A stretch of 64,000 nucleotides of DNA, from positions 21,527,001 through 21,591,000 of the forward strand of contig CM059582.1 of the NCBI GenBank assembly GCA_030407085.1, given 5' to 3'. This document shows positions 44,376 through 55,442 of the stretch, one piece after another. A program made the translations under genes and the position numbers. The notes under the pieces were generated by a model. The model saw only the letters and a program-made list of their open reading frames with translations. It did no database searches and was not told the DNA's origin. The stretch comes from Trichopria drosophilae. Taxonomy: Eukaryota > Arthropoda > Insecta > Hymenoptera > Diapriidae. Numbering within the stretch: the stretch's first letter is position 1; each line of letters opens with the position of its first letter.

Positions 44376-46622
44376 TCGGCCTCAATTTTACTTGCTACCG
44401 CGATTGTTGTAGTGCATTCTACGTCTGGGCGTTCGATTCGTGTTAGAGCCTTGCTCGATCAAGGGTCCACGTGGACATTCGTGACGGAAACATTAGCAAA
44501 TGCTTTAAATTCACGTAGCAAACGGGTATCGGCCTCTATCCACGGTATAGGAGGATCATCAGCTGGTGCGATTAACAGAGCTACCGAGATATCAATATCT
44601 TCCCTCCACTCTTCAGATCCCTCCTTGCACACACATGCACTCGTGATGAAATCTCTTACCACATATGTCCCAACGACCAATCACAAGTTTTCAGAATGGT
44701 CTCATTTGCGACATTTATATCTCGCCGATTCTGACCCTACAAACTCTGAACCTATTCAGTTATTAATCGGATCGGACTTGTACGGTTCTGTGCTTTTATC
44801 TGGGGTAATCCATGGCTCGATTGGTCAACCAACAGCCCAAAATACGATTTTTGGTTGGATCCTGTCTGGTTGGACCTCAACCCCCTCTCCAATGTCTTTA
44901 GATGCTCCAAACCATGCTCTTGTGCATCACTGCTCAACCGCTGACCCGCTAGTCACTGCTATGGAGAAGTTTTGGGAGATTGAGGACATCCCCTCTCTTC
45001 CTCTTCTCACACCTGACGACGAGCGCTGCGAAGCTCATTTTCTCAAAACTCATCGCCGTGATGAGTATGGTCGATATGTCGTTCGACTGCCGTTTCGCAC
45101 GCCCTCCGTTGCTCTTGGTGATTCTCGAAATGCAGCTCTTCAATCGTTCAAAAGCTTAGAACGGCGACTAGCCCGTTCTCCCTCGGACAAGCACGAGTAT
45201 CACGCATTCATGAGAGACTACGAGAGTCAAGGTCACATGACTCAAGTGGCCTCGGAACCTTCGCTTCGATCATTGTTTTATATGCCTCATCACGGCGCGA
45301 GGAAAGAGTCGAGCACGACAACCAAGTTACGTGTTGTGTTCAACGCGTCGCAAAAATCGAACAATTTCACGTCCTTGAACAATCATTTGATTACGGGTTC
45401 CAAGTTGCAGGCAGATCTGACAGATGTCCTGCTGCAATGGCGAACTTTCAAATTTGTTTATTCTGCTGACATCTCTCAGATGTATCGCCGGATCTTGGTA
45501 GATCCTCGTGACCGTGATTATCAACGGATTTTGTGGCGCTATGAATCGGACGCTCCCATTGCCGAATTACAGCTGAATACAGTGACTTTCGGAGTTTCGT
45601 GTGCTCCTTATCTCGCTCTTCGAGTTCTTCAACAACTCAACGAAGACGTAGGTGAGGAATTTCCGCAAGCGTCAACCATTTTAAGGCACGGTCTTTATGT
45701 TGATGACTTTCATTTCGGTGAAAACTCTGTTTCGAACGCACGCCATTCTCGTGAGCAATTGATCGCTCTCCTAGCAGCAGGTGGATTTACTTTACGCAAA
45801 TGGGCCAGTAACGCCTCAGAAATGCTCGATGGAATCGATCCATCTGATCACGGTCTGGCATCTGATAAAATGTTTCAAACTGACGAAGGCACTAAGCTTC
45901 TTGGAGTGTATTGGAGTCCCTCACGTGACGCGTTTCAATTTGAAGTGACCCTCGGAAACTCTGCTCGGCACACTAAACGCTCGCTTCTCTCTCTTATTGC
46001 GCGAATTTACGACCCATTGGGATGGGTGGCTCCCGTCGTAGTAACCGCTAAAGTTTTCGTTCATCAACTTTGGCTGCTTCGTATGGACTGGGACACACCT
46101 TTACCTCATGACCTTCAAACGCGGTGAAATACGTTTTATTCGACTTTGCCATGTCTAGGGTCTTTTTCAATCCCTAGATGGACTGGACAAGGAACAGATC
46201 CAACTGAATGCACGATTCACGGTTTCTCGGATGCATCCAGTACGGCATACGCTGCTGTAGTTTATATTCGCGTTGTTCAAGCCAATGAAACTCCAGTCGT
46301 TTCTATTCTCATGAGTAAAACAAAGGTTGCTCCGATTAAGCAACTCACAATTCCGCGTCTCAAATTGTCTGCGGCAGTACTACTTGCTCGAGTACTCGTC
46401 GCCATCCGCAAAGTCCCACAATTTGCATCAGTCCCCGTGGTTTGCTGGTCAGATTCATCCATCGTTCTTGATTGGCTCCAAGATCACCCTACGCGATGGA
46501 AGACCTTTATTGCCAACAGGGTATCGGAAGTCCAACGTTCGCTTCCAAACTTACCCTGGCGGTATGTTCCTACTCAGGATAACCCAGCCGACTATACGTG
46601 TAGGTCAGTTAGTACTTCTTAA
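44376..46622 (+). pseudogene. BEL/Pao pol: protease, RT, RNase H; one stop, integrase deleted
   Basis: The same frame as gag. The protease active site is LLDQGSTWTFV (about 44,452). RT blocks include SADISQMYRRI and the YVDD box at about 45,698, followed by FTLRKWASN. A TGA at 46,125-46,127 interrupts the link to the RNase H-like block (IHGFSDASSTAYAAVVY, then WSDSS). After NPADYTCRS (about 46,605) the sequence jumps in the next frame to the C-terminal block below. The HHCC and DDE integrase regions, normally ~1 kb here, are absent. Without integrase the copy could move only with help from a complete relative. Confidence 0.85.
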
Positions 46623-46803
46623 GCAGCCTAAAGTACCACCTGCTAAATGGTCTCTCGCTCGCGTCACAAAATGTCATCCGGGTGAGGATTCTCTAACGCG
46701 TGTTGTGACGGTTCGTACATCGCATTCGGAATACGTTCGACCGTTAAGTCAGCTTGCGTTGCTGCCTAACGACTTAGATGACCAAATGTCTACAATCGCT
46801 TAG
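46606..46803 (+). pseudogene. DUF5641-like C-terminus of BEL pol
   Basis: Reads VGQLVLLKQPKVPPAKWSL then RVTKCHPGEDSLTRVVTVRT, typical of the domain that follows the integrase core in BEL/Pao polyproteins. It lies one frame off the RNase H segment because of the integrase deletion. The stop at 46,801-46,803 is about 120 bp before the 3' LTR. Confidence 0.8.
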
Positions 46804-46923
46804 ATTTAAGTTGTTTATTTAGTATTAGACAACTTCGCTTATGCGTTAGCGGAGTACCGTACAATCAAGATTCGGTTTGCTCGGTTACATTGCGAGCCCC
46901 TGTGGGCCTCACGGGGGGCGGGA

Positions 46924-47317
46924 TGTTCAGGTATGCATTCGATATGCTCGACCGTCGATACGCACGGAAACTGTAAATGTCGGTAACGTAACGCGAAACT
47001 CCTTTTCATTAATTGTTTAAATGTTTGCTTGAACTTAGTTGACTATAAATTGCGATAGTGGCGCCCTCTTTTTCCGGTTCCGCCGAATTTCCACGAGACC
47101 CGCGGCACGCGGCCAGTCTGTTCTAGAATGCGAGAGGATACGCACGTAATTTCAGCGCACGCTTTTCCAATTGTATTTCCTCAAAACTGCAAAATACAGT
47201 GTTTTGTTTTTGAGAATCGGATCTAGTGATTTCTTTCGGGCATCATCTTCACGGTACCTCTTCCTTTGGATTCGGGCCTATTTTTTCTACCGTCGCTCTT
47301 TATTCAATAACGCGACA
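46924..47317 (+). repeat. 3' LTR of BEL element
   Basis: 394 bp, same ends as the 5' LTR, preceded by a purine-rich tract at about 46,911-46,923 and followed by the CATAC target duplicate. Confidence 0.92.
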
Positions 47318-48340
47318 CATACGATTGTAAGTATCATTTATTGTAAGAATTAATATTTTCATCTTATATCACATCCAGTATTTTGTAACTCATAGGATAA
47401 ACACAATAAAGTTTATAATATTTTACGTACTTCTTTGCTTTATGAATGATTTTAGATGCGTTAAATACCAGAGTATTAATTCTTAAAGTAATTGATAATT
47501 ATAATCGTATTAAATGTCATGTGACCTATAATATGATATTGATTTCAGTAGCATAGGGGATCAGTTTTTTGTACTTTATGATAATTGTATAAAACTGTCA
47601 TTGCTTTATGCGAGCTGAGAAAATAGAAGTTGACCGACAGCCAGGGCGCATTGTGTTAATGTCGCTGTTGTCAGTGAAAATTGTTCAGCTATATTCTAAA
47701 ACCAAAAACGTAATTCTCGCTTTAAATTAATTTATTATTATATTTCTAGATACGTTTTGCTCTCACAAACTTGGAGAAATTTGGTTCAAACTGATTAGTT
47801 AAAGCTATCATACTTAAAAAGTTGAAACAAAATTTTATGAAATTTAAGCATCACTCGATTTTTTGAAACTTTGATCAGAAAATGGAAACCTGATTCATTT
47901 ACTATAATTCACCAGCAATCTGTGTTTCGACACATATTTATAAAAACCAAATTTGTTGCAAAACATCACAAATTAATCAGATTGATCATAACTGTCACTT
48001 CATTTCGCTATTATCGCTTAATGTTTGATGCAATACTAAGACCAAAAATATAATTCTTCACTTAAATTAATCCATAACCATATTTTTGGATACGTTTTGC
48101 TCTCACAAACTTGGAGAAATTTGGTTCAAACTGATTGGTTAAAGTTATCATACTCAAAAAGTTGAAACAAATTTATAAGAAATTTAAGCACGACACTGCT
48201 TTACGCGTATTTGGGCAAAGATTGTCAATTTAAGGTAGTTGTTCCCCGGAATATAATGTATTTGGAAGAAGTATTTTTCAACATATCAAAAGAATATAGT
48301 TTTTATTATTAATGATATTGTAAAAGAGAGAAAGTATTAC
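47318..48340 (+). repeat. spacer with a 341-bp-period direct repeat
   Basis: A ~150-bp block beginning accaaaaa and including GATACGTTTTGCTCTCACAA and TTGGTTCAAACTGATT occurs at about 47,701-47,849 and again at about 48,041-48,190. It is noncoding AT-rich DNA; the family is unknown. Confidence 0.75.
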
Positions 48341-48759
48341 TCTTCTTCAAATTGAAAAATCTCAGCTCCTCCACTCTCGATTATTTTTCTATTTATTAAT
48401 ACTCTACTATTTATCACCGCATGGCTTTCACATTTCTTGTTATTTTGACTTTTTTTTATTATTCGCGCGAGTATTCTCAACCTGCTTATTTTTTATCATA
48501 TCTTGAGATCTTTTAAATTGCATGTTTTTTACTAATTTTTCCAAATCTGCATGTTTAACCAAATTCATTTTTATATTTTCATCCAGATTCTTCGAGGCTC
48601 AAAGACCTCGAGGCTTTCCCTGAGAATCTTCCCCTATTTCATCCGTATTCCTTTAGATAGCTAAGCCTTTCACGCAAACTACCGCAAGTTTATCTAAACA
48701 ATCATCAGCGCAAAGGTTTCAAATATCCGCAACAATCATATCCTCTAATGAAATTGACA

Positions 48760-50460
48760 CTATTTTTTCTCAACCAGTCGTATCCTAACATGACGTTGCA
48801 CGAACCTTAGCTTAAGAACCACAAGGAACAGCGAATCTACCCTTTTATATTTTACCTCAACGTCAATTTGAATTTGTTTTTTAACAATAGTCGTCCTTTT
48901 CCCAATCGCAGTAGTTACACAGACATTAGAGACTGGTAACTCAAGGAGATTCCAATCATTTTTTATATCTTCATAAAGAAGTCTGAGATGCATGTAATTG
49001 TGCTGCCCGTATCGACAAGGCCCCACAAAAACTTTGTTTACTATTCTTATGGAGATTACGGTGTAGTCTTCAACCTTTCTGATCTCGTCTATTCCTTGTC
49101 GACCCGTGCAAGTTACATCCCACAATAGGTCCTGCTCTAAGTCAAAATTAATCCAACCAGATAACGGACCTCTTCTAATCGAGTTGAATCCTAATTAAAA
49201 TTGATTGGATCATAGTTTCAACTCGGGTTAAATGAATTAGAATATTACAATATATTTGATTAGACCTGCTAGACATAACCGAATTAACGTTCGCTGGATT
49301 AAAAATGGGAGGTGGTTGCTTTACAGCTGGCATTCCAACATATTTACCTCTATTTTACCTTGGCCATGGTACAATCAGAAAGATATAGCAATTAGGAGGA
49401 TGCGCAGTGAACAGCCAATCACAACAGATTAAGTTTTCTCGATTCCGAGAATTCACAAACAATAGAGTAACCTGAAAAATCTTACAGAATTGTGGTTGGC
49501 AGCTGGATTTTTCTCCCTTCTCTAGCATGCGCGTTGCTATACCTTTCTTATTATATCATGACCTTGACCTTTCCACGAATTGCCATCATAGCGAAAAGGG
49601 GATTCCGAATTTCAGTAAGAATGATTTTGCCTTCCATTATGCGAATCAAAATTTGAAAAATTGCCACCATTTCCATCATTCATCCGCTCCCGTTTCCGAA
49701 GGATTCTCATCCGGTGAATACCACCAAGATTCAGAATTCCACGATTAGGCGCATTCTGTGAAACATCTGGTCTTTCCGATTATAACCATTGCTATTATTA
49801 CCGTATTCTAAAAGAGACAGGGCATCTGCAACTTCCTCATTCCGTGAGAAATCTGCAATGACCAATGCATATCGAATCGTATCCGAAAACAATCTCCTCA
49901 TTAATTAATTTTCGAGGTGCATCTGGGAACACATAACCCGCCTCCTGTACTTGTTTTAAATAATATTTTAAACCATCCCCCAATTGGGATTAAACTTTTG
50001 CAAGCTCCAAGTAACCATGATTACGGTCTGCAGACATTCATTTGATACGAAGGCGAATCATATTTCTTCAAAAATACCTGCTTAAATTCCGTATACGATT
50101 CAATATTCCGACCCGAGGTTGGATACCACAACTTGGTTATGTTCCTTAAAGAATTTTCTGCAAATTAAAGTCGGGAAGCTTCACGAATACCTGGTATTTC
50201 GAAAAATCGCTCCAATTTCTATACATGTTCCTTGGGATTTTCTGAATCAAAACCATTGAAAACAAGGCACTGGTTTTTGGTTTGAAATTGTTGAAAACTA
50301 TTTGCAAAACTATCAACTATGTTTCACAACACATTAGCTACGTCCATGGTCCTACGTTGAGGAAGTTGAACAATTTTCTCTTTCCGAGTTTCATTTTCTT
50401 TACGCAAGTTAATAATATCCGAAGCTCAATAATACAATTTGCAATCCCCTCAAATTCGAT
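48760..50460 (-). pseudogene. degenerate Ty3/Gypsy gag-protease, second copy
   Basis: The minus-strand frame at 49,125-48,760 aligns with the protease part of the 18.6-20.8 kb element (ELPVSNVCV...GKRTTIVKKQIQ against ELPVSQFKV...GRKPTVVKKQIQ), but the DTGSD active site is lost. Upstream, 50,460-49,190 is a heavily broken gag region: blocks such as CGAAAAGGGGATTCCGAA and CAGAAAATCCCAAGG recur in the copy at 60.1-61.2 kb. No intact frame remains. It is a relic of a related Gypsy family. Confidence 0.65.
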
Positions 50461-51130
50461 TAGTTTCCTTTTGAGAGATTATAGTACCGCCTCCATTTTT
50501 AATTTTTAATTTATTTTCGTTACCGGACCTTTATATGCATTAATGGTTTTTTCTGTTTCCATTTTACTTTTCTTAACAAATGTAAGCAGAACTTTACTAC
50601 CAACCCTTCTCAAGACAGTCGGAGAATATTCAACTCGCTCCATCTTTCGCAACCTGGTTGGTCGACTAGTGTCCATTTCATCCATCAAATCGTACTAAAC
50701 TATGTGCGAAAAAGGACCTCCTCCATAACCTTAAAAACATTTAAACATGCAACAGAGTTCCAGGTTCACGAATTTTGCATAAAATCGAGTCTACGACCGG
50801 AGACCATTATTGTAATAAACTGGTGTTGGGGATTGCACTTTCTACTTTAATTTCAATTATTTTATCTCAATTATCCCCTATTCATCCAAATAATAAAAAA
50901 AGGCAATTTATACACGTTTTGTATCCATGAATCAAATAAGAACAAAATCAGTTTGTATTCAAACTGTATTCAAAAGTCAAATTTCTAACCTTTTGAGCTG
51001 GAAGTACTTAAAAACTTGCTGACTGCCTTCAGATTATTGTATCATAATAAGAAAATTTTCCTTCACACTTTACACAGGCTTAGGACTGTCAGTGTTTGAT
51101 ATTTATTTATAATTATTCATAAATAAATAT
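50461..51130. other. repeat-relic DNA, no gene seen
   Basis: Probably the 5' part of the degenerate Gypsy copy followed by AT-rich DNA. A short minus-strand frame (50,688-50,506), lysine/threonine-rich, may be its gag N-terminus. Confidence 0.3.
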
Positions 51131-51440
51131 AAAACACAGGCGTGTTTAAAAATATTGTTTTTAACACTTCGGGAGTAGCAATCGATTTTGCGCCCTGCAG
51201 TGAAATATTCGGGAGCAAATTATCGAGCTCCACACCCGTCGTATTAAAAATGTCGATTCAGGAGAAATATCGACATCTGACGAGTATGATCGTCATCCTC
51301 GCTTTGCTCGCACGAAAAACTTTGCACTCGTCGAATATATCGGTGATTTTTCCCTTCGTACATAATACGCAAATTTATTTAGAGTCTTCTGTTCGCTGAT
51401 TCTTTTTGTTTTCTCATTGTCCGATGTTAGAATTCGATGA

Positions 51441-51797
51441 TTATTCATCGCATTGCTCGAGGTCCTTCAATACCCTCAATAGAATGTCACCTGGAGTTTC
51501 TCCTTTGACATTTTTTACATCATCTGAGCAGCCATTCTCAAGAAGTAACTTCCCTGCCTCCTTGTTCTGCAATATTACCGCCAAGTGTAATGGGGTATTC
51601 CCATCTTCATCGGCTGCATCAAGGTCCGCACAGAACTCTATCAATAACTCCAAAATGGCGATCCCGGAATTATAGAGGGCTGCGTGGATTGGCGTTGATT
51701 GGTCATGTCTCCTTGCGTTCACATCGGCTCCGTGTAAAAGTAAATATTTCACATGGGCGAAATCTTCTCTAAAAACGGCGTCGTATAAGTGATACAT
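51441..51797 (-). CDS. small ankyrin-repeat protein (118 aa)
   Basis: An intact 118-codon frame made of three ankyrin repeats and caps. LYDAVFREDFAHVKYLLLHG opens it, then ARRHDQSTPIHAALYNSG, then DEDGNTPLHLAVILQNKEAG, then NVKGETPGDILLRVL. The TPLH and HGAD(V)N hallmarks are clear. Such domains bind other proteins; no enzymatic or membrane region is attached. It stands alone between a Gypsy relic and the 882-bp inverted repeat, without a visible intron. It might be the last exon or a retrocopy of a host gene, or a laterally acquired gene: small ankyrin proteins are frequent in Wolbachia and in polydnaviruses. The sequence alone does not decide. Confidence 0.7.
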   Translation of the reverse strand: MYHLYDAVFREDFAHVKYLLLHGADVNARRHDQSTPIHAALYNSGIAILELLIEFCADLDAADEDGNTPLHLAVILQNKEAGKLLLENGCSDDVKNVKGETPGDILLRVLKDLEQCDE

Positions 51798-51889
51798 TGT
51801 AATGTAATGTCAGTCTTCTTCGGCTGTCGACAAGTAACTAAATTGTCTTGAGGCAACGAAGTCTCTGGCTATGACGTTTTCAAAACAAT

Positions 51890-52771
51890 AATAGTGGATG
51901 GAGGGGAAAATTTGGTTTCTGACGCTACCTGACCCTTTTATTGTTCTGGTCCGCTGATAAGCTTAACTACCTTCTCGGAACTTTCTTTACAGAAACACCT
52001 TCTATATCTCTTTATGTATTTGGTTTCCTTTCCTAAATGGTTTACAAGTTATTACCGAACACGTGTGTGTCTAAAATTGCCTGCACTTTCCAAATGTCTT
52101 AATCCGATTACTAGTTTTGCAGTAAATGGTTTTTCCTAATGACTGTCGACAAGTCCGAGATATCATAAGAAAATGTTGAAGGTATTTCATGAGTAATTTT
52201 CAACAAATTGTCAATTTTTTAATACACACAATTCAATTGTTAAACATTTATTTTGTATTTAATATTTTGGTTGTTTATGGTAAACACTAAGTGTATGAAA
52301 CAAGAAGTAGCTCCAAACGCACTACTTACACCCGTACTAAGTAAATGTCTAACATTAGAGAAAACATTCGTAATGACCCTAATATTATGTACTATTAACG
52401 TAACTAAAATTATACAAAACATAAGTAAGAAAGATTGAAATCAGAGGATGCAATATATTAAGAATTACATAGCCGAAGAGAGTTTACGCTTTTTAGGTTA
52501 GTGTATATGATACTCTTCTTAATATTTAATAATTTTTTTGTACAGTCGGTGACCATAAAAAACGGATAACTTTGAGCTTTATAATACTATTTTAAACGTA
52601 TATACAATATCAGTTAAAAAGACATTGACATTAAAATAAATTAGTAGACATATCGATGATATTTAAATAAAAGGCTTTATATTTCGACCTTTTCGAGACT
52701 TTTTAAAACAAAAAACAGAACAAATCTCTTGGCGTGGTTGGTTATTTACCAAGAAGAAAGTTATTTTTCAA
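51890..52771 (+). repeat. left arm of an 882-bp inverted repeat
   Basis: Pairs in reverse with 57,149-58,030. Both arms are exactly 882 bp, beginning AATAGTGGATGG outside and ending GTTATTTTTCAA inside, and differ only by scattered substitutions. Small frames within (52,253-52,438 and its antisense) appear in both arms but have no recognisable similarity. Confidence 0.9.
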
Positions 52772-52807
52772 TATATGTATATATATATATATGTATATAT
52801 ACATATA

Positions 52808-53541
52808 CAGGGTGATCCAAAAGTCCCGGAACAGCAAAATATCTCAGCGGGAGTGCATTTTCGGGGAAAAAGTTTTAGACAAAAGTTTAAGGATTTTTCC
52901 CTGGCTATTTAATGGCGATATTGAATTTGACCTTGAACATGACCTTGAAGGTTATTTCAAGGTCAAGTTAATTTTTTTAAATGGGAACCCCTATTTTTTT
53001 TCACGGATTCGGAAAGAGCACAAAATTTTACGTCCGAATATGCTATGGCCGTTTTTTTCGGCAAGGTCATTTCAAGGTGAAACTTAAAACTCCCGTGACG
53101 GCGAAATATCTCAGAGGGTATGCATTTCTTTGGAAATTGTTTCAGACAAAAGTTTAAGGATTTTTCCCGGGCTATTTAATGGTAGCACAGAATTTGACCT
53201 TGAACATAACCTTCAAGGTTATTTCAAGGTCAAGTTTGTTTTTTTAATGGAAACTGCTATTTTTTTTCACGGATTCGGAGGGAGCACAAAATTTTACGTC
53301 CAAATATGCTATGGCCGTTTTTTTCGGCAATGTCATTTCAAGGCCAAACTTAAAACTCCCGGAACAGCGAATTAACTCAGCAAGTGGTCATTTTCGGGTA
53401 AAATGTTTCAGACAAAAGTTTCAGGATTTTTTCCGGGATATTTAATGCTAGCATAAAATTTGACCTTGAAAATTACCTTGAAGATTATTCTCAGGTCAAG
53501 ATTATTTTTTTTTTTAATTGGAACCCCGTTTCATTTTCTTA
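52808..53541 (+). repeat. left terminal repeat of mariner 1, tandem units
   Basis: Units start near 52,808, 53,078 and 53,351. Each carries TGACCTTGA and TCAAGGTCA motifs (for example 52,928-52,936, 52,940-52,948, 52,957-52,965, 53,195-53,203, 53,224-53,232). Apparent frames (52,734-53,087; 53,130-53,375) are by-products of the repeat. Confidence 0.85.
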
Positions 53542-54025
53542 ACGAAGTTATGAGGATCTTCCGGTATTGAGAGTGGTTAAATTCATTTTGTTCAGTCGAT
53601 GCTATTACTGGACGATCTGCTCTAGGGAGATACTTTACAGTGCCGTAAACTTCGAAACAATTTATTGTTCTGCCAAAAGTCGATTTAGGAATTAGTTCCT
53701 GTCCCTCGCTTGTCCTCTAATTTTGTAAATAGAATAATAAACTGTTTAAAAAAAGTGTATACATACATCTTACGCAACACTTGTGCAAAGTGAACTTGGG
53801 CGCGCGAACAGCGACAGAGAGCACGAGTCACCAGCGAAGTAAATAAACAACATACATTCACATTGAATTTGTACATACGTGTACAGTCTTATAAGGTTAC
53901 ATTTTGGTCTTAACTTTATCGTTTTGTGAGATACATGGATTTCCTATCTAAACGCCTTTCCTATCTAAACGTATTAAGCATCATTTCAGTAACAAAATAC
54001 ATACGTATATTTCGTACAAAGAGCA

Positions 54026-55108
54026 ATGGCTGCGCTAAGTGAACGAGAAAGAATAACCATTCTCATGATGAGAGGCTGGGGTGATAACCAGCGATCTTTA
54101 GAGAATGTGCGAACCTTATTTAACGCATCATTTAGAGAGGGACGAGAACCGATTTCTAAATCTACTGTTAGCAGAACAATAAATCGTTTTGAAGTTCACG
54201 GTATTGTGAAGGATCTCCCAAGAGCAGGTCGTCCAGTAACAGCATCAACTGAAGAAAATGAGTTGAATGTCGCGCTGTCAATAACGGAAGATCCTCATAC
54301 TTCCATCAGGAAAGTTAAACAGCAGCACGACTTATGTTACGGTACAGTACAACGGATCTTAACTAAAAACTTAAAATGTCACCCATACAAAATTAGACTC
54401 GTACAACAATTGAATGAAGACGATCCTGATAGATGCCTACAGTTTGCGGAATTAATGATGAATCGAATAGATGCTGATGCCGGTTTCTTGAATCGCATCG
54501 TATTTTCTGATGAAGCTACATTCTTCTTAAATGGGGCAATCAATAGACATAACATGTCTTATTGGAGTGAAACCAATCTTAATTGGATGGTCGATAGTCG
54601 TTCTACTCAATATCCTGAAAAAGTAAACGTATGGGCAGGTATTATAAACAATGCGGTAGTTGGGCCCTTCTTCATCGAGGGTACCCTTACTGGTCAAAAA
54701 TACCACGATATGTTGTGGGACGACATCATCCCTGCTATTCAGGTTATTGTAGGCGAGGATTTCGATCAGACTTGGTTTCAGCAAGATGGTGCAGCACCCC
54801 ATTATGCAACAGATGTTCGCAATTATTTGAGTGATGTATTCGCAGAATGGTGGATAGGTCGAAGGGGTGTAATAGAATGGCCACCAAGATCTCCGGATCT
54901 TACGCCCCTTGACTATTTTCTATGGGGTTATCTCAAAGATAGAGTGTATCGAACGAAACCGGTGAATATTGAGGAAGTAAAACAACGAATACGGGATGAG
55001 ATCGCGGCTTTAGAACCAGATATGATTAAAAAAGTCGTATCGACTTTTTATAATCGCTTGGGATATTGCCAAGAAGTTCATGGCAATCACTTTGAGCATA
55101 AGCTTTAG
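54026..55108 (+). CDS. mariner-type DD41D transposase (360 aa), intact
   Basis: Cut-and-paste transposase. The N-terminus has paired helix-turn-helix DNA-binding domains (about 1-115; PISKSTVSRTINRFEVHG then TSIRKVKQQHDLCYGTVQRIL). The catalytic domain has VFSDEATF (Asp162), WFQQDGAAPHY (Asp254) and WPPRSPDLTPLDYFLWG (Asp296). Forty-one residues separate the second and third Asp, the DD41D spacing described for rosa-type mariners. The start at 54,026 is the first Met in frame and begins AALSERERITILMMRGWGD, matching the start of the second family's protein. No stops or shifts interrupt it. By family it should act on the CAGGGTGATCC ends. Confidence 0.9.
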   Translation: MAALSERERITILMMRGWGDNQRSLENVRTLFNASFREGREPISKSTVSRTINRFEVHGIVKDLPRAGRPVTASTEENELNVALSITEDPHTSIRKVKQQHDLCYGTVQRILTKNLKCHPYKIRLVQQLNEDDPDRCLQFAELMMNRIDADAGFLNRIVFSDEATFFLNGAINRHNMSYWSETNLNWMVDSRSTQYPEKVNVWAGIINNAVVGPFFIEGTLTGQKYHDMLWDDIIPAIQVIVGEDFDQTWFQQDGAAPHYATDVRNYLSDVFAEWWIGRRGVIEWPPRSPDLTPLDYFLWGYLKDRVYRTKPVNIEEVKQRIRDEIAALEPDMIKKVVSTFYNRLGYCQEVHGNHFEHKL

Positions 55109-55170
55109 TAAGATACATAATTTCATCAAAATCTTAGTATACCCATCTTGCCTTAACTGTCTGGGGACAC

Positions 55171-55208
55171 CCACACACACACACACGCACACGCACACGC
55201 ACACGCAC
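55171..55208. repeat. (CA)n microsatellite
   Basis: CA/CG-CA dinucleotide run directly 3' of the transposase gene, inside the mariner element. Confidence 0.85.
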
Positions 55209-55442
55209 AGGTGACGGCGAGGGGAACCACCTGAACAAAGCACCCCGAAGAGGTGTAAACCCGACCGTGCTACCTCCACGCGGTACATCTTGGGTAATGC
55301 TAAAGCCGGCGGTAGCATTGGAAACAATGTAAAAATGTTACCCATACATACGGTATTTATAAACGTATCGGATGTAAAAAAAAAATGTATACTTTTATCC
55401 GGGAACAATGATAATGCATTGCACTCTGGAAACTCTGGAAAC

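Larger units (their letters stand above)
42161..47317 (+). mobile_element. BEL/Pao LTR retrotransposon lacking integrase
   Basis: Two 394-bp LTRs (42,161-42,554 and 46,924-47,317) both start TGTTCAGG and end GCGACA. They differ at five positions by my count, about 1.3%. The 5-bp repeat CATAC lies at 42,156-42,160 and 47,318-47,322, a target duplication. A primer-binding-like TGGCGATCCGGCC starts at 42,560 and a purine-rich tract (ACGGGGGGCGGGA) precedes the 3' LTR. Gag, protease, RT and RNase H are readable in one frame with two stops. The integrase is missing, with a direct join from RNase H to the extreme C-terminal DUF5641-type domain. It is therefore a young but non-autonomous insertion. 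Confidence 0.9.

Noticed and set aside
52253..52438. 61-aa frame, repeated at 57,482-57,667, as a possible small gene
   Set aside because: It exists twice only because it lies in the two arms of the inverted repeat. The antisense frame is equally open and neither shows a recognisable motif.
52734..53375. Two ORFs with similar FDLEH.L.GYFKVK peptides, also on the minus strand at 55,548-56,112 and 27,494-27,712
   Set aside because: They are translations of the mariner terminal repeats, not genes.
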